Below, one piece after another: positions 1-5,096 of a stretch of 5,096 nucleotides of DNA (position 1 is its first letter; each line of letters begins with the position of its first letter). The notes below the pieces were generated by a model. It saw nothing but the letters and a program-made list of their open reading frames with translations. It did not search any database and was not told the DNA's origin. The stretch lies in contig JAFAFZ010000286.1 in the NCBI GenBank assembly GCA_023423215.1, positions 1-5,096 of the forward strand. Reading direction: 5' to 3'. The stretch is from Actinomycetes bacterium. GTDB taxonomy: Bacteria; Actinomycetota; Acidimicrobiia; Acidimicrobiales; Microtrichaceae. A program made the translations under genes and the position numbers.

Positions 1-249
1 ACCCGGAGCGGTCGGGCTCGGCGACGGTGCGGCCGAGGCGACGACCGTTCCGGGGTCGACGCCCGGCGCCGGGGGTGCCACCGTCGCCGACCCCGTCGTG
101 CCGTCCACGGGCGAGGCGCCGGCGGCGGACGCCAGCCACATCACGCCCAGCCACGCAGCGGTGGCGAGCAGCAGCCGCAGGGCGACGCGGATCGACCGGC
201 GGGAGGCGGTCACCTGCGAGGGCGTCGGCGTCGGCTCGGCGGATGGCAC
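1..249 (-). CDS. N-terminal part of an exported or membrane-anchored protein of unknown function (partial, runs off left edge)
   Basis: The minus strand is open from a GTG at 249 to the window edge, giving 83 residues. An in-frame TAG lies just upstream (four codons before the GTG), so the start is at 249 or at a second in-frame GTG at 213. I prefer 249 because a GAGGGG (plus-strand 262-267) precedes it, although the 12-base spacing is long; the 213 GTG has no visible ribosome binding site. A short Pro/Thr leader is followed by a basic stretch (ASRRSIR), a hydrophobic core (ALRLLLATAAWLGVMWLA) and an Ala-rich SAAGA site, which is a typical signal peptide. The SRRSIR stretch resembles a twin-arginine motif but lacks the usual Phe-Leu, so ordinary Sec export is as likely. 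The visible mature part is a Pro/Ala/Ser/Thr-rich linker, as seen between export signals and cell-wall domains. The functional domain is outside the window, so no function can be assigned. It lies downstream of the P450 on the same strand, with a 94-base gap suggesting its own promoter. Confidence 0.72.
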   Translation of the reverse strand, partial: MPSAEPTPTPSQVTASRRSIRVALRLLLATAAWLGVMWLASAAGASPVDGTTGSATVAPPAPGVDPGTVVASAAPSPSPTAPG

Positions 250-343
250 CTCGGTTCGCTACCCCTCACAGTGATTGCACAAACACTCTGTGTGGTGTTC
301 ACCCGTCCGGGGGAACGACTGCCGTGCATGCTGCGGCCGCCGA
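250..343. promoter_or_regulatory. Intergenic region with two inverted repeats, probable promoter region of the exported-protein gene
   Basis: This 94-base gap separates the P450 stop from the next minus-strand gene and includes the most AT-containing stretch of the window (about 265-300), as expected for a promoter. Two inverted repeats sit here. One (282-299) has outer arms AACAC/GTGTT and inner arms ACAC/GTGT around TCT. The other (297-316) is an imperfect hairpin, GTTC and CCC paired with GGG and GAAC around one mismatch. I could not identify a convincing -35/-10 pair on the minus strand. The region also carries a NotI-type palindrome (333-340) with no evident function. Confidence 0.4.
297..316 (-). 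terminator. Possible weak hairpin terminator after the P450 gene
   Basis: Twenty bases can fold with a 4-bp and a 3-bp stem separated by one mismatch and a GGAC loop. It begins 27 bases past the P450 stop on the minus strand. No T-run follows it, so intrinsic termination would be inefficient. It could equally be an operator for the downstream gene. Confidence 0.2.
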
Positions 344-1678
344 TCACCTGACCTGACGGCGCCGCAGCACCAGCGGGCAGGAACCGTCGGCGCGCGCCAC
401 GCCACCGATCTGGAAAGGCGGCGGTTCCGGCACCGTCGCGACGGCGAGCGCCAGGTCGAACTCGTCGAGCAGACGTTCCAGCGTGCGGACGATCGCGGAC
501 ATGGAGAAGCGCCGCGCCGGACACCGGTGGGCGCCGTGCCCGAAGGTGGTCACCCGCTCGGCCACGTCGACGCCGATCGGAGCGCCGCGCAACCGGCCCC
601 GCCAGCGGTCCGGGGACCACCGGTCCAGCGGTGCGACCTCGACCGCCCCGGGCTCGGCGCTGGAGGGATCCAGGTTCGTCACCGGCAGCATCGTCGCCAC
701 GATCGTTCCCCGCTCGACGGCCCGTGGACCGCCGTGGTCGGCGATCTCGAGCGGCCGGAGCGCCGTGCGCATCATGATCGAGCGCTGTGCCAGGCGGATC
801 GCCTCGAGCGCGCAACGCGACGCGACCTCGGGCTCGCGGGCGCGCACCCGCGCGGCGCTGTCCGGATCCTGGAGGACCCGCACGAGCGTCCACCCGAGGG
901 CGGCGACCAGGTTCGTCATCGTCGCCACGTGCAGCAGGACCACGTCGCCGGCGACCCCACGGACGTGCGACTCGCCCGCGGCGTCGGACCACCGGCCTGC
1001 GATGCGCGACAGGAAGTCGCCGTCGTCACCGCGCTCCTCACCACCGCCGTCGTCGCCACCCCGGTCGCGGCGGTCGGCCAGCACGACCGCCAGCTCCGCC
1101 TCGAGGCGGGCCAGCGCCCTGCGTTCGCGGTCGTAGCCGCGCTCCCCCGCCGCACCACGCTCGGGTCGCACGAAGGACTCGGCACCGTCGAGCACGTCCA
1201 GGTCCGCGGCGAAGCGCTCGAACGTCGGGCCGGCGGCGACCTCGGGACCGATCCAGCAGGCCAGGCCCAGCCGGTGCCCGAGGCGGCGCGTCAGGTCGAA
1301 CGCATCGACCTCGCCCGCGTCGGGCAGCCCGGCGCACTCGACGTCGAGCGCCAGGTCCAGCCGGTCCAGGTAGGTCTCGACCTCCTGCGCCCCGAACAGG
1401 TCGTGCGCGAACGTGCGGCGCCCGTCGAACAGCTCGGGCGGCAGCTTGCGCAGGAGCATGTGGAAGTCGGCCAGTCCCTTGCTCGCGTCCCGCTCGGGCA
1501 GCCCGTAGAACGAACGCAGGCCCTCGTCGGAGAAGAGGAACAGGTAGTCGTCCTCGCCCGAGCGCACCGTGAAGGTGCTCCCGAGGGTCGCACGGGCCTC
1601 GCGCAGCGCCTCGACCGGCGGCGGCGCGTCGCCCTCGTCCCAGGGCAGTCCGAACGATGCGTGCGGGCAGGTGCTCAC
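344..1678 (-). CDS. Cytochrome P450, CYP51/CYP7/CYP8-like fold, substrate unknown
   Basis: The product is 444 residues, normal for a soluble bacterial P450, a haem-thiolate enzyme of the cytoplasm that usually needs ferredoxin or another electron donor. The haem-binding loop is FGHGAHRCPA (379-388), with Cys386 as axial ligand. The K-helix ExxR is Glu292-Ala-Ile-Arg295, and WSPDRW (354-359) is the expected Arg-containing meander motif. The I-helix (about 243-265) reads VATMTN at the place where monooxygenases have AGxDT, so the acid and alcohol positions are Thr255 and Asn256. That is seen in some P450s that rearrange peroxides or act unusually, but sequence alone does not settle the reaction. 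Residues about 203-221 form an acidic Gly-rich insert before the I-helix. There is no membrane anchor. The GTG start overlaps the stop of the upstream exporter gene in a GTGA and has GAGGGG eight bases before it (plus-strand 1687-1692), so translation is probably coupled. The N-terminal resemblance to CYP51/CYP8-type enzymes is my impression, not a computed match. No ferredoxin or reductase gene is in view. Confidence 0.92.
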   Translation of the reverse strand: MSTCPHASFGLPWDEGDAPPPVEALREARATLGSTFTVRSGEDDYLFLFSDEGLRSFYGLPERDASKGLADFHMLLRKLPPELFDGRRTFAHDLFGAQEVETYLDRLDLALDVECAGLPDAGEVDAFDLTRRLGHRLGLACWIGPEVAAGPTFERFAADLDVLDGAESFVRPERGAAGERGYDRERRALARLEAELAVVLADRRDRGGDDGGGEERGDDGDFLSRIAGRWSDAAGESHVRGVAGDVVLLHVATMTNLVAALGWTLVRVLQDPDSAARVRAREPEVASRCALEAIRLAQRSIMMRTALRPLEIADHGGPRAVERGTIVATMLPVTNLDPSSAEPGAVEVAPLDRWSPDRWRGRLRGAPIGVDVAERVTTFGHGAHRCPARRFSMSAIVRTLERLLDEFDLALAVATVPEPPPFQIGGVARADGSCPLVLRRRQVR

Positions 1679-2769
1679 TTCACGGTCCCCTCGTCCAGGT
1701 CCACGTCGAGCTCGGGCTCGTCCTCGGGTCGCACGACCGCCAGCTCGGTGAGGCGGATGGCGATCACGTTCATGCCGTTCACGAAGGTGAACACCTGGAG
1801 CGACTCGGTGAAGGGCAGCGACCACGTCGCGACCTCGAGCGAGCGGACCCGGTCGAGCAGCGCGACGCGGGAGGCCTCCAGGTCGTGCGCGGTGGGCAGC
1901 AGCGTGCGGTCGTCGTGGAGTGCGACGGCCACAGCGTCCAGCGCGGCGGCGGTGGCGTCGGCGAGCTCGCGCAGCTCGCTGCGGGCGCCGACGAGCTGAC
2001 CCCGAGCGGCGGCGTCCATCACCGAGTCGTCCATGGCGGTGCACTGCTCCCAGATGCGTCGGGTGGTCGCACGCCAGTGCGGCGCCAGCACCTCGACCGG
2101 CGCGTGCTCCGAGATCGCCTCGTCCCACAGGTCGTCGACGGCGCGCATGCGGGCCCGGAACGCCCGGCGGGCGTGCACGATCGCCGGCACGTCGCGCTGG
2201 CCGGTGGCCTCGGCGGCGACGACGAGCCGGTACATGGTCGCCAGCTGCTCGTACGCGTGGGCCAGGTTGCGACGCACCCCGCGGTGCGCCCGTGGCGGCA
2301 GGATCAGCGCGTTCACGGCCAGCGCCGCGGCGATGCCGATGACCGTCTCCGAGAAGCGGATCCACGCGAAGTACTCCGTCGAGACCTTCGCCGTCTCGGG
2401 CACCAGCACGATGACCGACGCCACGATGGCCGCCTGACGACCGATCGACTCGAGCCGCAACCAGCCCGCCACGGCGAAGGCGACGAGCACCACCAGCCCG
2501 ACCGCCCAGATGCTGTCCTTGGCCACGACGGCGAGACCCAGGCCCGCACCGGCGCCGATCGCAGCGCCCAGGACCGCGTTGCGACCCGACCGCAGCGAGG
2601 CCTGCAGGGTGATCTCGACCGCGACGATCGCGGCGAGGGTGGCGAACCACGGGTTCGGCAGGCCGAACAGCTTCGCCACGAGCGTGGCGAGCATCGCCGC
2701 GAGCGCGATCTTGAGCGCCCGCCGCAGCACGCGGCGCCGCTCCGCGGTCCACCAACCGGGCAGGGTCAC
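1675..2769 (-). CDS. FUSC/aromatic acid exporter (ArAE)-family membrane protein
   Basis: This 364-residue protein starts with a basic segment (RRRVLRRALK) and has about six hydrophobic helices in the first 160 residues (roughly 18-35, 41-58, 64-83, 87-103, 111-124 and 140-157). A long, charged, mostly helical cytoplasmic part follows to the C-terminus. The pattern LPNPWFATLAAIVAVEITLQ followed by SLRSGRNAVLGAAIGAGAG is characteristic of the FUSC/ArAE module, whose members include E. coli AaeB and YccS and are associated with efflux of aromatic carboxylic acids. Single-module proteins of this length are common in actinobacteria and probably work as oligomers. The tail is acidic (RPEDEPELDVDLDE). 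The start is the only usable codon near the first helix: a GTG at 2769 with no clear ribosome binding site, so a leaderless or short-leader mRNA is possible. The next gene, a P450, overlaps its stop, which suggests that the exporter handles the P450 product or substrate. The substrate itself cannot be read from the sequence. Confidence 0.85.
   Translation of the reverse strand: MTLPGWWTAERRRVLRRALKIALAAMLATLVAKLFGLPNPWFATLAAIVAVEITLQASLRSGRNAVLGAAIGAGAGLGLAVVAKDSIWAVGLVVLVAFAVAGWLRLESIGRQAAIVASVIVLVPETAKVSTEYFAWIRFSETVIGIAAALAVNALILPPRAHRGVRRNLAHAYEQLATMYRLVVAAEATGQRDVPAIVHARRAFRARMRAVDDLWDEAISEHAPVEVLAPHWRATTRRIWEQCTAMDDSVMDAAARGQLVGARSELRELADATAAALDAVAVALHDDRTLLPTAHDLEASRVALLDRVRSLEVATWSLPFTESLQVFTFVNGMNVIAIRLTELAVVRPEDEPELDVDLDEGTVK
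1687..1692 (-). promoter_or_regulatory. Ribosome binding site of the P450 gene, inside the exporter gene
   Basis: GAGGGG on the minus strand, eight bases before GTG 1678. It lies within the last codons of the upstream exporter gene and supports the overlapping GTG start. Confidence 0.6.
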
Positions 2770-2841
2770 GACAGCATGGTGGCCCCGACACGAGCGCCGA
2801 GCGTGGACCCGCGGCGGCTCCGGGCCGGTACGGTGAGCGCG
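2770..2841. promoter_or_regulatory. Divergent promoter region between the exporter-P450 operon and the redoxin operon
   Basis: These 72 bases hold the 5' ends of two divergent operons. On the plus strand a TACGGT (2829-2834) fits the TAnnnT form of an actinobacterial -10 box. Transcription would begin close to the ATG at 2842, implying a leaderless mRNA. A TGGACC (2804-2809) could act as -35, but the 19-base spacing is long. On the minus strand CATGCT, a few bases before GTG 2769, is a poor -10 candidate. No operator palindrome is evident. Confidence 0.4.
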
Positions 2842-3861
2842 ATGCAGACCTGGACCATCGTGGGCGAGCTCGGCTCGGCCTCCGGGGGCGACGGCCCCGA
2901 ACCGCTCCTGGCCTCGACGGACCTCTCGGCCGTCACGGGGTGGACGCCCAAGCCCGAGGGGTGGTGCCGCGGCGACGAGTGCCGCCCGGCGACCCTGCTG
3001 GGCGAGGTCGCGACGGCACCCGAGCTCGCTCCCGAGCGGATCGCCACGGCGCTCGGCGCCGCCTACGCGGTCGATGCCGAGCACCGCATCGCGGTCATCG
3101 GCTCTCGGCGTGACGAGTCCGGGACGCTGCGTTCCGGCGCTGCGCCCGACATCGAGCTGCCCGGCGTCGACGGTGCCCGCCACGGGCTCTTCGACCGCAG
3201 CGACGGCAAGACGCTCGTCGTGGCGTTCTCGAGCTGGTGCGGCTGCCGCTACGACCTGCCTGGTTGGGACTCGCTGCGCGGCGAGCTGGCCGAGCACGAC
3301 TTCGACGTCGTCGCCGTCGCCATCGACGAGAACGTCGCCGCCGCCGCACCCTGGGCCGAGGGCCTGGACCTGCCGGTGCTGGTGGACACCGAGCGGACCT
3401 TCGCCGACGCCTACGGGCTCGTGAACGTGCCGACCGTGCTGTGGGTCGACGAGGAGCGCAACGTCGTGCGGCGCCCGTCGACCGAGTTCTCCGACGACCA
3501 GTTCACCTCGGTGCACGGCGTCGAGTCCGGCCCGCACCTCGAGGCCGTGCGTCGGTGGGTCACCGATGGCGAGCTGCCCGACGACGCCGACCGCCCCGGC
3601 GACGACCTCGGCGCCCTGAGCGACGACCAGCTGCAGGCTCGCGCCGAGTTCCGCCTGGCGGTCGAGCTGGCACGCCGGGGCCTGACCGAGGCCGCAGCGG
3701 CACGGGTCGCCGTCGCGGACGCACTGGCGCCCGACGACTTCACGATCTGGCGTGCCGGCATGCAGCTGGTCGGCGACGACCCGTTCGGCGCCGAGTTCTT
3801 CGACCGCTACACCGAGTGGCAGCAGCGCCATGGCGGTCCGCTCCAGGTGACCGAGTCGTGA
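2842..3861 (+). CDS. ResA/TlpA-like thioredoxin-fold protein with a Cys-Gly-Cys site (cysteine counterpart of the WAxxUGC family)
   Basis: The product is 339 residues with no signal peptide or membrane segment, so it is probably cytoplasmic. The central domain (about 101-212) is a redoxin of the AhpC/TSA-TlpA type: APDIELPGVDG, then a beta strand (KTLVVAFSSW), the site Cys133-Gly-Cys135-Arg, a second strand (DFDVVAVAIDE), and the cis-proline segment NVPTVLW (Pro197) facing the active site. The site reads FSSWCGCRYDLPGW, one residue shorter than the usual WCxxC, and lines up with the ResA-like WAxxUGC family in which the first redox residue is selenocysteine; here it is an ordinary TGC codon (3238-3240). 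The N-terminal 100 residues hold a second cysteine pair, WCRGDEC (Cys42, Cys47). The C-terminal part (about 258-339) is helical and ends with a DPFGAEFF segment that I associate with this family. It probably performs thiol-disulfide or peroxide chemistry; the partner is unknown. ATG 2842 is chosen because a -10-like TACGGT would place transcription start at it; GTG 2833 is in frame and would add three residues (VSA). It overlaps the next gene by four bases. Confidence 0.85.
   Translation: MQTWTIVGELGSASGGDGPEPLLASTDLSAVTGWTPKPEGWCRGDECRPATLLGEVATAPELAPERIATALGAAYAVDAEHRIAVIGSRRDESGTLRSGAAPDIELPGVDGARHGLFDRSDGKTLVVAFSSWCGCRYDLPGWDSLRGELAEHDFDVVAVAIDENVAAAAPWAEGLDLPVLVDTERTFADAYGLVNVPTVLWVDEERNVVRRPSTEFSDDQFTSVHGVESGPHLEAVRRWVTDGELPDDADRPGDDLGALSDDQLQARAEFRLAVELARRGLTEAAAARVAVADALAPDDFTIWRAGMQLVGDDPFGAEFFDRYTEWQQRHGGPLQVTES
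3845..3850 (+). promoter_or_regulatory. Ribosome binding site of the CoA-binding protein gene
   Basis: AGGTGA lies seven bases before GTG 3858, inside the end of the redoxin gene. It fixes the overlapping GTG as the start. Confidence 0.6.
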
Positions 3862-4292
3862 GCGCGCCCGACGGCTCCCCGGACCTGGGCGACGACGAGC
3901 TGCGCGCGCTGCTGCAGCGCAGCCGCCGCATCGCGGTGGTCGGCATGTCGACGCACCCCGAGAAGGCCGCCAGTCGCATCCCCGCCACACTGATCCAGCA
4001 CGGGTTCGACGTCGTGCCGGTGCACCCGACCGCACGAGAGATCCAGGGGCGCACGGCGTACCCGACGCTCGAGGACGTGCCCGGCCACGTCGACCTGGTC
4101 GACGTGTTCCGTCCGCCGGCCGAGGCCGAGGGCGTCGCCGTGTCGGCCGAGACCATCGGTGCCGGCGCGCTGTGGCTGCAGCTCGGCATCACCTCCGCGC
4201 CGGCACGTCGCATCGCCGAGGCGTCGGGGCTGGTCTACGTCGAGGACCTCTGCCTGGGCGTCGAGGTCCAGCGCCTCGGCATCACCCACTGA
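3858..4292 (+). CDS. CoA-binding domain protein (YccU-like, CoA_binding_2 family)
   Basis: This 144-residue protein is a complete single Rossmann domain, the usual length for the family. After a short helical lead (DDELRALLQ) comes the first strand and nucleotide loop RIAVVGMSTHPEKAASRIP (24-42), then HGFDVVPVHPTAREIQGRTA (48-67), the strand DLVDVFRPP (79-87), ALWLQLGI (104-111) and the closing VEDLCLGVEVQRL (128-140) with Cys132, a cysteine commonly conserved in these proteins. The fold matches the CoA-binding domain of succinyl-CoA synthetase alpha and acyl-CoA synthetases. Stand-alone members bind CoA, and some are thought to become CoAlated or act in redox stress; their cellular role is poorly known. 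It starts with GTG overlapping the redoxin stop (GTGA), so the two are probably translated together. The pairing with a thiol-redox protein is suggestive of a shared link to CoA or low-molecular-weight thiol state, but this is inference. Confidence 0.9.
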   Translation: MSAPDGSPDLGDDELRALLQRSRRIAVVGMSTHPEKAASRIPATLIQHGFDVVPVHPTAREIQGRTAYPTLEDVPGHVDLVDVFRPPAEAEGVAVSAETIGAGALWLQLGITSAPARRIAEASGLVYVEDLCLGVEVQRLGITH

Positions 4293-4309
4293 GCGGGCGC
4301 ACCCCTCCA

Positions 4310-4981
4310 ATGGCCCCGACCACCGACTGGAACCCGGTGCTGCGCGGCGAGTTCGAGCAGCCCTACTGGGACGAGCTGCAGCGCTTCGTGGCCGAGGAGC
4401 GGGCGCAGCACACCGTGTACCCGCCCGCGGCCGATGTCTTCGCGGCCCTGCACCGGACCCCGTACGCGGACGTGAAGGTGCTGATCCTGGGCCAGGACCC
4501 GTACCACGGGCCGCGCCAGGCGCACGGGCTGTGCTTCTCGGTCCAGCCCGGCGTGCAGGTCCCGCCCTCGCTCCAGAACATCTTCAAGGAGCTGGAGTCG
4601 GACCTGGGGATCTCCCCGCCGAACCACGGCTGCCTGGACGCCTGGGCCGACCAGGGAGTGCTGCTCCTGAACGCCACGCTCACGGTGCGCGCCCACCAGG
4701 CGGCCTCGCACCAGGGCCACGGTTGGGAGACCTTCACCGACCAGGTCATCCGCGCCGTGAACGACAAGGACGAGCGCGTCGTCTTCCTGCTGTGGGGTGC
4801 GTCCGCCCGGCGCAAGAAGGCGCTCGTCGACACGTCCCGGCACGTCGTCATCGAGTCGCCGCACCCCTCACCGCTGTCCGCCCACCGGGGCTTCCTGGGC
4901 AGCCGGCCGTTCTCACGCGCCAACGAGGCGCTCGAAGCGGCCGGGCGCGACCCCGTCGACTGGCGCATCCCCGACCGCTGA
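4310..4981 (+). CDS. ung: Uracil-DNA glycosylase, family 1
   Basis: The enzyme removes uracil from DNA, made by cytosine deamination or dUMP misincorporation, as the first step of base-excision repair. The 223-residue product has the full family-1 set: water-activating loop GQDPYHGPRQAHGLCFSV (61-78) with Asp63 and the uracil-stacking Phe76, the Pro-rich loop VPPSLQNIFKEL (84-95), LLLNATLTV (118-126) with uracil-reading Asn121, LLWGASARRKK (160-170), and the minor-groove loop HPSPLSAHRGF (185-195) with catalytic His185 and the wedge residue Leu189. Nothing is missing, so it should be active. The length matches E. coli Ung closely. ATG 4310 gives the expected N-terminus (TDWNPVL). It is 17 bases after the CoA-binding gene stop with no visible ribosome binding site, so it probably depends on the upstream operon or on a weak leader. 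Confidence 0.97.
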   Translation: MAPTTDWNPVLRGEFEQPYWDELQRFVAEERAQHTVYPPAADVFAALHRTPYADVKVLILGQDPYHGPRQAHGLCFSVQPGVQVPPSLQNIFKELESDLGISPPNHGCLDAWADQGVLLLNATLTVRAHQAASHQGHGWETFTDQVIRAVNDKDERVVFLLWGASARRKKALVDTSRHVVIESPHPSPLSAHRGFLGSRPFSRANEALEAAGRDPVDWRIPDR

Positions 4982-5000
4982 CGGGCACCGGCGTGCTCAG
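4978..5000. terminator. Possible bidirectional hairpin between convergent genes
   Basis: A small stem, GCAC/GTGC around CGGC (4985-4996), sits between the two convergent stop codons and can be extended by CTGA/TCAG (4978-4981 and 4997-5000) across a three-base bulge. It spans both stops, the expected location for a shared terminator. The stem is short and no T-run follows on either side, so this is tentative. Confidence 0.25.
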
Positions 5001-5096
5001 TCGGGCGGGATGCAGCACCAGCCGCGTGAGGTGAGCTCGTCCGCCAGGACGGCCGCGTCCATGCGCTGCACCGCGGTGGCGTCGCGTGCGCCGTTC
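4997..5096 (-). CDS. C-terminal end of an unidentified protein (partial, enters from right edge)
   Basis: One minus-strand frame reads 32 codons from base 5095 to a TGA at 4997-4999. Its codons strongly favour G/C in the third position, as in the other genes here. The residues include TAVQRMDAAVLADELTSRG, a plausible amphipathic helix, and the protein ends in WCCIPPD. The convergent arrangement with ung and the 15-base gap fit a real gene end. The fragment is too short to name a family. The adjacent cysteines near the C-terminus could be a metal or disulfide site or mean nothing. Confidence 0.55.
   Translation of the reverse strand, partial: NGARDATAVQRMDAAVLADELTSRGWCCIPPD

Noticed and set aside
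326..340. GCATGC and GCGGCCGC palindromes
   Set aside because: Short self-complementary GC words occur by chance at this composition; they form no longer structure with neighbouring sequence.
297..343. A c-di-AMP (ydaO/yuaA-type) riboswitch suggested by the GGGGGAAC segment near the exported-protein gene
   Set aside because: The segment is on the plus strand, opposite to the downstream gene, and the 94-base gap is too short and lacks the other conserved blocks.
275..1999. A 574-codon open frame on the plus strand, opposite the P450 and exporter genes
   Set aside because: It has no recognisable domain and reads as the Arg/Gln/Val-rich shadow of two well-supported minus-strand genes. Long antisense frames are expected at this GC content.
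1679..2791. Fusion of the P450 frame with an upstream extension (815 residues)
   Set aside because: The upstream part is an alternative frame of the exporter gene with Arg/Gly/Ala-rich composition. The overlapping GTG with its ribosome binding site explains the P450 start.
1657..2832. Extension of the redoxin frame far upstream, giving a 734-residue protein
   Set aside because: The extra part runs antisense to the exporter gene, is rich in His, Arg and Gln, shows no domain, and crosses the divergent promoter region. The family-like protein begins at 2842.
3238..3240. Possible selenocysteine codon at the redoxin active site
   Set aside because: The codon is TGC, not TGA, so this copy encodes cysteine and needs no SECIS element.
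3237..3861. Plus-strand frame upstream of the CoA-binding gene, giving a 351-residue protein
   Set aside because: The added N-terminus is an Arg-rich shadow of the redoxin gene; the real start is GTG 3858 with AGGTGA before it.
2770..4035. Minus-strand extension of the exporter frame opposite the redoxin, giving a 786-residue protein
   Set aside because: The part before GTG 2769 is the low-complexity shadow of the redoxin gene; the membrane module starts right after 2769.

Overview
The window is a compact, very GC-rich stretch of bacterial chromosome. The GC content, heavy use of GTG starts, four-base gene overlaps, and the families present point to an Actinomycetota genome. The class is uncertain; Acidimicrobiia or a high-GC actinomycete would both fit. 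I see no tRNA, rRNA, CRISPR array, insertion sequence or phage gene. Nearly every base belongs to one of seven genes, two of them cut by the window edges.

Left half, minus strand, read from about 2770 down to 1: an aromatic acid exporter (FUSC/ArAE)-type membrane protein, then a cytochrome P450 whose GTG start overlaps the exporter stop by four bases, then a 94-base gap with two small inverted repeats, then the N-terminal part of an exported or membrane-anchored protein that runs off the left edge. The exporter and P450 are almost certainly co-transcribed and translationally coupled.

Right half, plus strand, starting from a 72-base divergent intergenic region: a thioredoxin-fold protein of the ResA-like type carrying a Cys-Gly-Cys site, then a small CoA-binding Rossmann protein (again a four-base GTGA overlap), then uracil-DNA glycosylase (ung) 17 bases further on. 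These three look like one operon. A convergent minus-strand gene, of which only the last 32 codons are visible, ends 15 bases after ung.

Working together: the left pair suggests modification (P450) and export (FUSC) of an unidentified, possibly aromatic or amphipathic, compound. The right operon mixes thiol redox chemistry, a CoA-binding protein and DNA base-excision repair, which would fit a stress or maintenance role, but that is inference. The two points most worth a second look are the Cys-Gly-Cys redox site, which aligns with a family known to carry selenocysteine at the first position, and the P450 I-helix, which lacks the usual acid-alcohol pair. I found no evidence for a wholly new multi-gene system.
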